DNA of 64,000 bases from Armatimonas rosea (GTDB lineage: Bacteria; Armatimonadota; Armatimonadia; Armatimonadales; Armatimonadaceae), in assembly GCF_014202505.1 (NCBI RefSeq), contig NZ_JACHGW010000003.1:434001-498000 (forward strand). Reading direction: 5' to 3'. The notes beneath the pieces were generated by a model. It saw only the letters and a program-made list of their open reading frames with translations. It was not told the DNA's origin and did not search any database. Made by a program: the position numbers and the translations under genes. Each line of letters begins with the position of its first letter. Position 1 is the first letter of the stretch. Shown here piece after piece: positions 1-8,171 of the stretch.

Positions 1-207
1 GAGGAGATCGACCTGGAGAAGATCTTCAAGAACCGCAACTCCCAGGGCAAGGGAGCGGAGGAAGCCGCCGCTCTCAATAGCAAGCTCAAGCCCGGTGACA
101 TCCTGGAGATTCCTACCAAGGGTGCCAAGCGGCGCGGGTTCAACCTGGGCCTAAACGAGGCGATGATGGGCCTCTCGACCTACCTGATGGTTCGCCAGAT
201 TCGCTAA
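1..207 (+). CDS. Polysaccharide export protein, C-terminal end (partial)
   Basis: The open frame runs in from the window edge and stops with TAA at 205-207, giving 68 residues. The visible part contains the phrase LKPGDILEIPTKG, which resembles the end of an SLBB/ligand-binding loop of Wza/GumB-type outer-membrane polysaccharide export proteins, followed by a short helical tail. It lies 22 bases before a Wzz/GumC-like gene, the usual order in Wzx/Wzy exopolysaccharide operons. The family assignment rests mostly on this context, because the diagnostic Poly_export domain is outside the window. Confidence 0.55.
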   Translation, partial: EEIDLEKIFKNRNSQGKGAEEAAALNSKLKPGDILEIPTKGAKRRGFNLGLNEAMMGLSTYLMVRQIR

Positions 208-229
208 CGTACGGAAATTATCAAGAACT

Positions 230-1774
230 ATGTATCGTCGCACAAACGTTATTTATCGAGTGGTGGATGCGCTGTTTCGGAACCGCAACCTGGTTCTGAT
301 CACCCTGCTGTGTGTCGCGATTCCGGTCGCGCTCCTGCTGATCTTCAAGTCCAAGGGCTACACGGCCACCGCCGCGGTGAGTGTCGCGCAAGAGGGCAAG
401 ATCCTGCGGGAGAACATCGGGGCCAATATCGACCAGTCCGGCTGGAAGAGCGCCGCGGAGGTGCATGTCGCCAACCTCACCACGCTGATGAAGGATGTCC
501 GCCAGGGCGGCTTTGTCGATGAGGTCTTTCAGCGGGCGGCGCTGAGCCACCCGATCTCGCTGGCACCGGGCAGCTACGACAAGCGGGTCGAGGCCTTTCT
601 CAGCGGCTTCACGATCAAGACAGATGGCGACAACCTCTTTACGATCAGCCTGAACTGGGAAGATGGCGACGAGTGCAAGAAGCTGGTGAAGGCGATCCAG
701 GACCAGTACATTGTCGAGACCGTCCGCTCCAAGCAAGTCGCATCGCAGAGCGGGGTGGTCTACTACCAGAAGCAGATCGAGCAGGTCGAGCAGAAGATGA
801 CCGATGCCAATGTGCAGCTGGAGCGCTTTCGCAAGCTGCACCCTGAGCTCGGCCCGACCAGCCACGAGGTCATCACCGACCGCATTGGCCTCCTGGAAGA
901 CCGGCTGCAGCGCGCCAAGCTTGCTCTTGTCGAGGGCGGCGAGCGCCAGACACTGCTCGCACCGCGCCTCTCGCAAGAGAGAAAGTTTATCGAGCCCGAG
1001 AGCCCGTCGGTGGTGGGAAGCACCGACTCGGTCGCCCGAAAGCACCTGCGTGAGCTGGAGGACCGCCGCTCGCAGCTGACCTCGGGAGATAGCCCCTACG
1101 CCACGACCAGCGACACGATCCGCGCCTTAGACCAGCAGATCGACCGTGCGCGCCTCGATGTCAAGCGGGAGCAGCGCGAGAAAGTGAAGACCGGGGGCGT
1201 CACCCGCCGGGTGAACCCTCGCTACGCCGAGCTCGCCGAGGCGACGACCCAGTCCGCGCTGACCGCCAAGACCGCCAAGCTAGAGATCGAGCAGGTCACC
1301 CAGCAGATCGCCGCGGCCAAGAAAGAGCTCAAGGACCTCCCCGCCCTCCAGAACAAGATGAACGATCTTGACTTCAAGGCAACCTCGATCCAGAACGACC
1401 TTGGCAAACTACGGACCGGCCTCCAGAACGCCCTGCAGAAAGATGCCTTGGAGAAGGACCTGGCGAGCCAGACCCTGAAGGCGGTGGGCGAGGTCTATGC
1501 GGCCAGCCTCTCCGGCCCGAAGAAGCGCATCCAGCTCGGGTTTGTGAGCCTGATCCTGGGCGCTGTGGTCGCGGCCCTGATGGTGGCGCTCCGTGAGTGG
1601 GCCGACCCGACCATCCGCTACGAGACCGATATCGAGCAGGCGCTGGACATTCCCGTCCTGACCGGCCTCCCCGAGACCCGCGCCGTCCTGGCACCTAAGA
1701 GCCTCGAAGGAAGCCGCCGCTCCGGAAGCAAGTCCCGCAGGCCCAAGGCCCTGCTGCCTTCCGAGGAACTATAG
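230..1774 (+). CDS. Wzz/GumC-like polysaccharide co-polymerase (chain-length determinant)
   Basis: A 514-residue inner-membrane protein with the PCP architecture: a first membrane segment at about residues 20-40, a long periplasmic part, and a second membrane segment at about 435-454. The periplasmic part is rich in charged heptads (about 170-240 and 300-400) that should form coiled coils, as in GumC/VpsO-type proteins. A basic tail of about 55 residues follows TM2. Such proteins set polymer length with the Wzy polymerase and contact an outer-membrane Wza-like pore. The ATPase partner is the separate next gene (1802), so this is a two-gene PCP-2a arrangement and not a fused tyrosine kinase. 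The start at 230 places TM1 close to the N-terminus; its ribosome binding site is weak. Confidence 0.85.
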   Translation: MYRRTNVIYRVVDALFRNRNLVLITLLCVAIPVALLLIFKSKGYTATAAVSVAQEGKILRENIGANIDQSGWKSAAEVHVANLTTLMKDVRQGGFVDEVFQRAALSHPISLAPGSYDKRVEAFLSGFTIKTDGDNLFTISLNWEDGDECKKLVKAIQDQYIVETVRSKQVASQSGVVYYQKQIEQVEQKMTDANVQLERFRKLHPELGPTSHEVITDRIGLLEDRLQRAKLALVEGGERQTLLAPRLSQERKFIEPESPSVVGSTDSVARKHLRELEDRRSQLTSGDSPYATTSDTIRALDQQIDRARLDVKREQREKVKTGGVTRRVNPRYAELAEATTQSALTAKTAKLEIEQVTQQIAAAKKELKDLPALQNKMNDLDFKATSIQNDLGKLRTGLQNALQKDALEKDLASQTLKAVGEVYAASLSGPKKRIQLGFVSLILGAVVAALMVALREWADPTIRYETDIEQALDIPVLTGLPETRAVLAPKSLEGSRRSGSKSRRPKALLPSEEL

Positions 1775-1801
1775 AGCAAGAGAGCAAGAGGAAGAGACCG
1801 C

Positions 1802-2626
1802 GTGATTACCCAAGACCACCCGCTAGAGCAGCCCACTATGAACGAAGACCACAACGACCTGAGCCTAGAGCGAGTCGCCCCCACGACTAGTGTCACCCTT
1901 GTTCCTGCGGAGGCCCTCCGCCGTGTCCATGTCGCCATCGAGCGCGCCGATGCGGACTTCGCCCAGCTCCACGCCGCCATGGAGTGGCAGCTCGCCGAGA
2001 GCGCCAACTCCAACCACTGGGACCAGGCCGCCGAGCACCTGGAGGACCCGCTTCTGGACACCGACAGTGTCTTTGGGATCACCAGCGCGGTCCCCGGCGA
2101 GGGCAAGACCACGATCGCGATGCACCTTGCCTTTAGTATCGCCCGCAACAGCGGCCGCAAGGTCTGCCTGATCGACTTTGGGATGGGGGACAACGATATC
2201 TGCCGCCGCCTAGGGGTGCGCACCGAGAAGGGCGTGATCGATGTGCTCGAAGGGCGCGACTATGTCATCCGCACCCTCCAGCTCGCCGACTGTGGCGATC
2301 TCTCCGTGATCCCGGCGGGCAAGTTCCCCCGCAACCCGAATAAAGCCGCGCGCTCCCCCGCGGTCACCGAGATTATCGCCGCCGTGCGTGAGATCTACGA
2401 CACCGTGATTGTCGATCTGCCCGCGGTCTCGACCGGCAATGCGCTCCCGATTGCCGAGCACCTCGACAAGGTCATGCTGGTGGTCTGTGCCGGCGCGACT
2501 CCCAAGGATGTCGTGCAGCAGGCCGTGGACCGCCTGGGCCGCCGCCGCGTGCTGGGGGTCGTTCTCAACCGGATGAAGTCGTCGGTGCCGCGCAAGATCC
2601 AGCAGTTCTTCCGAAAGGTCGCGTAA
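1802..2626 (+). CDS. CpsD/CapB-like P-loop ATPase of the polysaccharide co-polymerase
   Basis: A 274-residue cytoplasmic MinD/BY-kinase fold protein. Walker A is SAVPGEGKTT (residues 95-104), the Walker A' region is VCLIDFGMGD (121-130) and Walker B is VIVDLPA (202-208). It follows the Wzz-like gene by 27 bases. In bacterial tyrosine kinases the A' motif normally reads as hydrophobics-DxDxR and the C-terminus carries a tyrosine cluster. Here A' is DFGMGD and the C-terminus (KIQQFFRKVA) has no tyrosines, so autokinase activity is doubtful while ATP binding looks intact. The start is GTG at 1802; an in-frame ATG at 1838 would remove 12 residues and is also possible. Confidence 0.8.
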   Translation: MITQDHPLEQPTMNEDHNDLSLERVAPTTSVTLVPAEALRRVHVAIERADADFAQLHAAMEWQLAESANSNHWDQAAEHLEDPLLDTDSVFGITSAVPGEGKTTIAMHLAFSIARNSGRKVCLIDFGMGDNDICRRLGVRTEKGVIDVLEGRDYVIRTLQLADCGDLSVIPAGKFPRNPNKAARSPAVTEIIAAVREIYDTVIVDLPAVSTGNALPIAEHLDKVMLVVCAGATPKDVVQQAVDRLGRRRVLGVVLNRMKSSVPRKIQQFFRKVA

Positions 2627-2636
2627 GGAACGCTTC

Positions 2637-3950
2637 ATGAGCGAGCTCTACTCCGCATTTACCTACACCTGCCTGACCGCCTGGATGGCGCTCGGGCTGG
2701 CGACTCTGGGCAGCAGTGCCTACCTCGCCGGCCTGATGGGGCGTGCCGCGCTGCGTCAGAAGAAGACCCAGGCCAAGCTCTCCACCAGCGCGGTTCCTCA
2801 GCTGGTGGTGGTGATCCCCGCCCACGACGAAGAAGTCGTGATCGCGGCGACTCTGGAGAGCCTCGCTGCGCAGAGCTATCCCCACACTGCCTACGAGCTT
2901 GTCGTGGTGGCGGACAACTGCACCGATACGACTGCTGCCCTGGCACGTGCTGCCGGCGCGACCGTCCTAGAGCGCACCGACACCGAGCGGCGGGGCAAGG
3001 GCTACGCGCTGGAGTGGGCTATCGAGCAGCTCTGGAGCCGCACCAGCAAGCCCGATGCGGTCGTGATTGTCGATGCCGATACCAAGGCCGCTCCTGACTT
3101 TCTGGAAGTACTTTCTGGAGAGCTCTTTGCGGGAGTTGGCCCCGAGAGCTGGGCCACCCACCGCCGCGCGATCCAGGGCCGCTACGGGGTCCTCAACGGC
3201 GGCGAGTCCTGGCGCGCCGCGCTGATGGAGGGTGCCTTCGAGCTGGTTAACCATGTCAAGCCACTGGGGCGCAGTGTCCAGGGCTTCACGGTCGGGCTCA
3301 AGGGCAATGGGATGGGCTTTACCCGTGCGGTGCTGGAGGCGGCTCCCTGGAGTGGCAATAGCATCACGGAAGACATCGACTACGGGCTGGACCTTCTGCT
3401 CAACCATGGGCTCGTGGTGGGCTACGCCCCCGAGGCGGTGGTGCGGGCGCAGATGCCCAACACGAGCCAGCAGGCAGCATCACAGCGGGCACGGTGGGAG
3501 CGGGGGCGCTACCGCCTGCTCCGTGAGCGCGCCCCCCAGCTCTTTACGGCGGGGATGAAGCGGGGCGACTCCCGCCTGGTCGATGCGGCGCTCGACCTGG
3601 TGATCCCGCCCCTCGCGGAGCTCGCGGCGCTCCATGGTGCCTGGCTTGGGCTCACCGCCCTGTGCTTTAGCATGGGGGTCCTGGTGCCGGTCTGGGTGCT
3701 CCTCTGGCCCCTCTCGCTGGCGCTCTACGGTGCCTATATCTTCGGTGGCCTGAAGGTCTCGGAGGCGCGCCCCGAGGTCTACAGCGCCCTGGTCCGTGCC
3801 CCATTCTACGCGCTCTGGAAGTTTGCCCTCTACGCACTGGTTCGTCTGAAGGGCGGACAAAAGACCAAAAATGGGTCCCTAGAGTGGGTTCGGACCGAGC
3901 GCACACCCATGGGGGACGAGTCTAAGAAGCCCTTGGAGGACGCGGCATGA
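2637..3950 (+). CDS. Processive family 2 glycosyltransferase (BcsA/IcaA-like)
   Basis: A 437-residue membrane glycosyltransferase. An N-terminal membrane segment (about 12-36) is followed by the GT-A domain with all four hallmarks of processive beta-glycan synthases: the UDP-binding Asp in VADNCTD (D93), DAD (D146/D148), TED (residues 244-246) and QRARW as the QxxRW motif (283-287). Two further hydrophobic blocks lie at about 320-370. The QxxRW/TED set is typical of cellulose, chitin and hyaluronan synthases and is not found in ordinary single-transfer GT2 enzymes. This suggests a polymer made of, or containing, beta-linked hexoses. The start at 2637 lies 10 bases after the ATPase stop. Confidence 0.85.
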   Translation: MSELYSAFTYTCLTAWMALGLATLGSSAYLAGLMGRAALRQKKTQAKLSTSAVPQLVVVIPAHDEEVVIAATLESLAAQSYPHTAYELVVVADNCTDTTAALARAAGATVLERTDTERRGKGYALEWAIEQLWSRTSKPDAVVIVDADTKAAPDFLEVLSGELFAGVGPESWATHRRAIQGRYGVLNGGESWRAALMEGAFELVNHVKPLGRSVQGFTVGLKGNGMGFTRAVLEAAPWSGNSITEDIDYGLDLLLNHGLVVGYAPEAVVRAQMPNTSQQAASQRARWERGRYRLLRERAPQLFTAGMKRGDSRLVDAALDLVIPPLAELAALHGAWLGLTALCFSMGVLVPVWVLLWPLSLALYGAYIFGGLKVSEARPEVYSALVRAPFYALWKFALYALVRLKGGQKTKNGSLEWVRTERTPMGDESKKPLEDAA

Positions 3951-4084
3951 ACCTGGTGATCGGCGCGGTCTTTGGGGCGACCCTGATGGGGCTATTTGTC
4001 CCGCGCTGGCAGCTCAAGCACGGGCTGATCCTGGCGGGCTGGATGTGTCTGGTTCTGGTGGTGTTTTACTTTAAGAATCGGTAG
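3947..4084 (+). CDS. 45-residue two-helix membrane peptide
   Basis: This small frame starts with the ATG inside the ATGA overlap that ends the GT2 gene and stops with TAG at 4082-4084. It encodes 45 residues with two hydrophobic stretches (about 3-19 and 26-42) separated by a short basic stretch (RWQLKH), so it should form a helical hairpin in the membrane. The start/stop overlap and position between the synthase and the glucanase argue that it is a real translationally coupled gene. No family is recognised. A role as a small accessory subunit of the glycan synthase is possible but only inferred from position. Confidence 0.6.
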   Translation: MNLVIGAVFGATLMGLFVPRWQLKHGLILAGWMCLVLVVFYFKNR

Positions 4085-4099
4085 TAGGTAGAAGCTGAG

Positions 4100-6475
4100 A
4101 TGATCAATGCTATGTCCACGACACCTGTACGAGAGCTAACAGAAGAGGAGCGCCGCCGCCGTGCCAAGGCACGCGCCGCGCGCCGCCGCCAAGAAGAGGC
4201 CGCCCAGAAACAGCGGCTTCGGCGCGAGCGGATCGCCTTCGCGGTCCTAGGGAGTGTCGGCAGTGTGGCCGTGCTGGCCGGGGTCTGGGGCATCAAGCGC
4301 GTCAAAGAGGCGGGCGGGCTCCGGGAGAGCGCCAAGGGCCTGGTCAAGAGCTTCGCCACGACCACGGGAATTGGCCCCAAGGGCCTGATCCCCGTGGCCC
4401 CCACCGAGCGCGCCGACGAGCCGATCGTGGTCTACCGCGACGGCATGGGGGAGGGCTGGGACGACTGGTCCTGGGCGACCCGGGATAAGGCATCCGCGGC
4501 GATGGCGGCCAATGGGATCAATGGGATCGCCATGACCCTCAAGGGCAGCGAGGGGCTCTACTTCCACCACACCGCGTTTCCCGCCGATGGCTACGGCTCA
4601 CTAGAGTTTCTCTACAAAGGCGCGCCCGACACGGTGATGGCGACGGTCTTCGACGAGTACGCAAAGCCGCGCCGCCAGCTCAAGCTGGGGAGCTACGTGG
4701 TCAATGGGGCGGTCGGGCTCAAAGACGGCTGGCAGAAGATCAGCATCCCTCTGAAGGCGATGGGGGTGGGGGTCGGGGATAAGATCAGCGGGGTCGTGCT
4801 CCAGTGCGCGATGCCATCGGCGAGCGGTCAGGTGGGCTTCGACGATATCTCGCTCATGCCCGATACTAGCCTCCCCGAGGCACCCAAGGCGCTGACGATT
4901 CCGGTCGCTGTGGACACGCAGGCGGGCAAGCACGCGATCAGCCCGACGATCTACGGGGTCGCCCACGCCAGCAAGCAGGAGGCCGAGGCACTGGGCGCGA
5001 CCCTCAACCGCTGGGGCGGCAACCCCAACTCGCGCCACAACTGGGTGAGCAATCTCTGGAACTCCGGGAGCGACTGGGAGTTTCGCAACCACGCGGGCGA
5101 GAAGCCCCAGACCAAGGCGGGCGGTGCCGCCGATGCCTTTGTCCAGGACAACCGTGCGCTGGGGATCACGAGCTACATGACCGTCCCGACCCTGGGCTGG
5201 GTGGCCAAGAACGGCAATATCCAGGTCAAGTCCGAGAATGTTCCCTGGAACACCGGCCCCGGTGTCTCGGGCTGCGACGGCCCCATTGCGGGCTACGACC
5301 CGACCGAGAACCGCAACCGCACCAGTGTCCGCTCCGTGGCGCGCAAGAACAAGCCCTTTGAGCTCTACCCCGCGCCCGGTGACACGGTCTACCAGGACGA
5401 GTGGATCAACCACCTGGTCAAGCTCCATGGCAATGGCGCGGGCAGCGGGGTGAAGTACTACGCGATGGACAACGAGCCCGATCTCTGGTCCCACACCCAC
5501 CGCGATGTGCACCCGGCGCAGATGGGCTACGACGATACCTTCAAGAACTTTACGGACTACGCCACGGCGGTGAAGGCGGTCGATCCCACGGCGCTGGTCG
5601 CGGGGCCGGCGGTCTCGGGCTGGATCAGCTACTTCTACTCCGCGCTGGACCGGGGCACCGACGACTTCCGCACGGGGGCGGACCGCCGCGCCCACGGCGA
5701 CACGCCCTTTATTCCCTGGTTCCTGCAGCAGGCCAAGGCCTTCGATGCCAAGCGCGGCAAGCGGACCCTCGATGTGCTGGATATCCACTACTACCCCCAG
5801 GGTGAGAATATCTACAGCGATGCCAAGGACCCTGCGCTCCGGGCGCTGCGGATCCGCTCGGTGCGGAGCTTGTGGGACAAGGACTACCGCGATGAGTCCT
5901 GGATCGCCAATACCGGCGATGGGCCGAGTGTGCGGCTGATCCCGCGCATGAAGGACTGGATCGCGCAGTGCTACCCCGGAACCAAGCTGGCGATCGGGGA
6001 GTGGAGCTTTGGCGCGGAGGGCGATATCAGCGGGGGGCTCGCCGCTGCCGAGGCGCTGGGGGTCTTTGGGCGCGAGGGGGTCGATGTGGCCTGCTTCTGG
6101 ACCCGGCCCAAGCTCTTTACGCCCGCTGCGGCCGCCTTCCAGCTCTTCCGGCGCCCTGAGCCAGGGCAGGCGGGCTTTGGCGATAGGGGCTGTCAGAGCA
6201 CGTACGGCCAGGGCGAGCGCCTCGCGGTCTTCTCCGCCACGGAGAGCAAGACGGGCGCACTGACCCTGGTGCTGATCAACAAGACCCCCAAGGCGACCAT
6301 CACCGTGCCTCTGAGTATCACGGGCCACGACGGCGGAGCGAGCAGGCTCTGGCGCTTCTCCGCGGAGAAGCCCAACCAGCTGAGCGCCGAGGTGGGCCCC
6401 AAGGTGAGCGGAGGGAAGGCCAGTATCAGCCTGCCCCCGTACTCCGCGACCCTCGTGCGGATAGGGGGGAAGTAG
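4100..6475 (+). CDS. Membrane-anchored glycoside hydrolase family 44 (endo-beta-glucanase-like)
   Basis: A 791-residue protein with a very basic cytoplasmic N-terminus (about 10-45), one membrane segment (about 48-66) and an extracytoplasmic part. A beta-rich region at about 100-255 looks like a carbohydrate-binding jelly-roll. The GH44 barrel follows at about 270-700, with GGNPNSRHNW, the acid/base motif MDNEP (E459) and the nucleophile motif IGEWSFG (E634), and then a C-terminal beta domain. GH44 enzymes cleave beta-1,4-glucan, xyloglucan or related polymers. Placed directly after a BcsA-like synthase, it most likely trims or edits the exported polymer, as BcsZ (GH8) does in cellulose operons. 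An alternative start is ATG 4112. Confidence 0.85.
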   Translation: MINAMSTTPVRELTEEERRRRAKARAARRRQEEAAQKQRLRRERIAFAVLGSVGSVAVLAGVWGIKRVKEAGGLRESAKGLVKSFATTTGIGPKGLIPVAPTERADEPIVVYRDGMGEGWDDWSWATRDKASAAMAANGINGIAMTLKGSEGLYFHHTAFPADGYGSLEFLYKGAPDTVMATVFDEYAKPRRQLKLGSYVVNGAVGLKDGWQKISIPLKAMGVGVGDKISGVVLQCAMPSASGQVGFDDISLMPDTSLPEAPKALTIPVAVDTQAGKHAISPTIYGVAHASKQEAEALGATLNRWGGNPNSRHNWVSNLWNSGSDWEFRNHAGEKPQTKAGGAADAFVQDNRALGITSYMTVPTLGWVAKNGNIQVKSENVPWNTGPGVSGCDGPIAGYDPTENRNRTSVRSVARKNKPFELYPAPGDTVYQDEWINHLVKLHGNGAGSGVKYYAMDNEPDLWSHTHRDVHPAQMGYDDTFKNFTDYATAVKAVDPTALVAGPAVSGWISYFYSALDRGTDDFRTGADRRAHGDTPFIPWFLQQAKAFDAKRGKRTLDVLDIHYYPQGENIYSDAKDPALRALRIRSVRSLWDKDYRDESWIANTGDGPSVRLIPRMKDWIAQCYPGTKLAIGEWSFGAEGDISGGLAAAEALGVFGREGVDVACFWTRPKLFTPAAAAFQLFRRPEPGQAGFGDRGCQSTYGQGERLAVFSATESKTGALTLVLINKTPKATITVPLSITGHDGGASRLWRFSAEKPNQLSAEVGPKVSGGKASISLPPYSATLVRIGGK

Positions 6476-6476
6476 C

Positions 6477-8171
6477 TTGGCCAGTCGTCACGAGCGGGCC
6501 TTCCGCGCGTCCAATGTCCTCGGGCTCCGTGAGGTAGAGCAGCGGCAGCGCCGGCAGCAGGCAATCCTGGGAGGGATCGCCGGGCTGCTAGCGCTGCTTG
6601 CTGGCATCTCCTATGTCCTGGTCGAGCCCACCACCTTGCTCGTGCCGATTCTCTTGCTGAGCGCGACCCTGCTTCCGGCGGTCTTCTGGTACTACCCGCG
6701 CATGGCTCTCTTTGGTATCTTTGGCTGCGCGATCCTGTTTGAGGTCTTCCAGACGGTCCCCAAGGAGCAGGGCCTCACCGATGCCGTGCCGTTCTTCTGG
6801 AACATCAACACGATGTTCGATAAGTTCCTAGGAAGCAACCCCAAGGCCGCCCCGATCAACTTCTTCGAGCTCATCCTGATTGTCTTCTCGGGCATCATGC
6901 TCCTGAGCTTTGCGACCCGGCAGCGCACCCAGCTTCGTGTTGGCTCGCTCTTCTGGCCGATTGCGATCTACCTGGGCTTTGTGGTGGTCGGGTTTCTCAA
7001 TGGGATGTCCACCGGAGGAAACCTCAACGAGGCGCTCCAGGAGACCCGAGCGCAGTTCTACTTTGGCATCATGTATGTCATGGCGGTGAATGCGATCCGG
7101 GACCGGAAGCATGTCGATAGCCTGATCTGGCTGAGCGTGATCTGTATCGCCTTCAAGGCCTTTAACTACATCTACCGGCACTTTGCGCTCTTCCATGCGG
7201 AGATTCAGGACCAGGGAGTGGGCTCGCACGAGGAGGCATTCTTCTTCATGTCCTTTGTGATGCTGCTCTCGGTGCTCTCGTTCGCCAAGGTGCAGCAGAA
7301 GCTCCAGGTGCTGATGTGGACCCTGCTGCCCTTTGTCTTCTTTGCCAACCTGACCACCAACCGCCGCACCGCCTACGCCGCGCTGACAATCGCGCTGCCG
7401 ATCTTGCTGCTGGCGGCCTACAAGGGCTTTCCCAAGGCACGGCGCTCGGTGCTGACCGTGCTGGTGAGTATCGCGGTGCTCTTCCCGCCGTACTTTATCG
7501 CCTTCAAGGACAAGGATGGCGCGATTGCCGGGCCAGCGCGTGCGATCAACTCCGCGATCTCGCCCAACCAGCGCGACTCGGACTCGGACACCTACCGCCG
7601 CAACGAGAACTACGACCTGATGTTCACGATGCGGGCTACGCCGGTGAGCCAGGCGATTGGCTACGGCTACGGCAAGCGCTTCTACACCCCCGCCAAGCTG
7701 GACTCGATCAAGGATATCTACGCCTGGTACAACCTCCTGCCCCACAACCAGATTCTCTGGGTCTGGATGCGCCTGGGGACCCTGGGTTTTCTCGCTTTCT
7801 GGGGGATGGTCTGCTCGATCCTGGTCTATGCCTGTCGGGTGATCCGCTTCCAGGAAAGGGAGACTCTGAAGCCAAAACCGGGGGATATCTATCCGCGGCT
7901 CGTGGCGTTCTATGCCCTGATTGAGGTGGTTCTGCTGATGGTCTTTGGCCTGCTGGACCTGCAGCTCTCCAACTTCCGGGACATGGTCTTTGTGGCGGTC
8001 TGGGTGGGGGCGCTGGCGGGCCTAGCCCCCGGCGCGATGGCCCTCAACGACCCCGAGAAGCGTGTCCGTCGCCCCGGAGTGAGCGCCGCGCCGCGCCGCC
8101 GCCTGCCCGAGGAGCCCCGCCCCCAGCGTCGCCCACGGCCCCAGCCCACGCGCCCCCGGAGCACCCGATGA
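6477..8171 (+). CDS. O-antigen polymerase/ligase-like membrane protein (Wzy-like)
   Basis: A 564-residue polytopic membrane protein with roughly ten hydrophobic segments from about residue 25 to 520 and a basic, proline-rich cytoplasmic tail (about 525-564). A large hydrophilic loop at about 345-430 contains the RRNENYDLMF stretch followed by YGYGKRF. This layout matches the Wzy_C/O-antigen ligase superfamily, which polymerises or transfers undecaprenyl-linked glycans in the periplasm. The start is TTG at 6477, one base after the glucanase stop, so translation is probably coupled. Its last four bases overlap the flippase start (ATGA at 8168). Sequence alone does not separate polymerase from ligase; the operon favours polymerase. 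Confidence 0.75.
   Translation: MASRHERAFRASNVLGLREVEQRQRRQQAILGGIAGLLALLAGISYVLVEPTTLLVPILLLSATLLPAVFWYYPRMALFGIFGCAILFEVFQTVPKEQGLTDAVPFFWNINTMFDKFLGSNPKAAPINFFELILIVFSGIMLLSFATRQRTQLRVGSLFWPIAIYLGFVVVGFLNGMSTGGNLNEALQETRAQFYFGIMYVMAVNAIRDRKHVDSLIWLSVICIAFKAFNYIYRHFALFHAEIQDQGVGSHEEAFFFMSFVMLLSVLSFAKVQQKLQVLMWTLLPFVFFANLTTNRRTAYAALTIALPILLLAAYKGFPKARRSVLTVLVSIAVLFPPYFIAFKDKDGAIAGPARAINSAISPNQRDSDSDTYRRNENYDLMFTMRATPVSQAIGYGYGKRFYTPAKLDSIKDIYAWYNLLPHNQILWVWMRLGTLGFLAFWGMVCSILVYACRVIRFQERETLKPKPGDIYPRLVAFYALIEVVLLMVFGLLDLQLSNFRDMVFVAVWVGALAGLAPGAMALNDPEKRVRRPGVSAAPRRRLPEEPRPQRRPRPQPTRPRSTR

Noticed and set aside
4601-6328. 575-codon open frame antisense to the GH44 gene
   Set aside because: It mirrors a verified gene in GC-rich DNA, has no domain and a composition rich in Arg/Gly/Leu/Asp typical of shadow frames.
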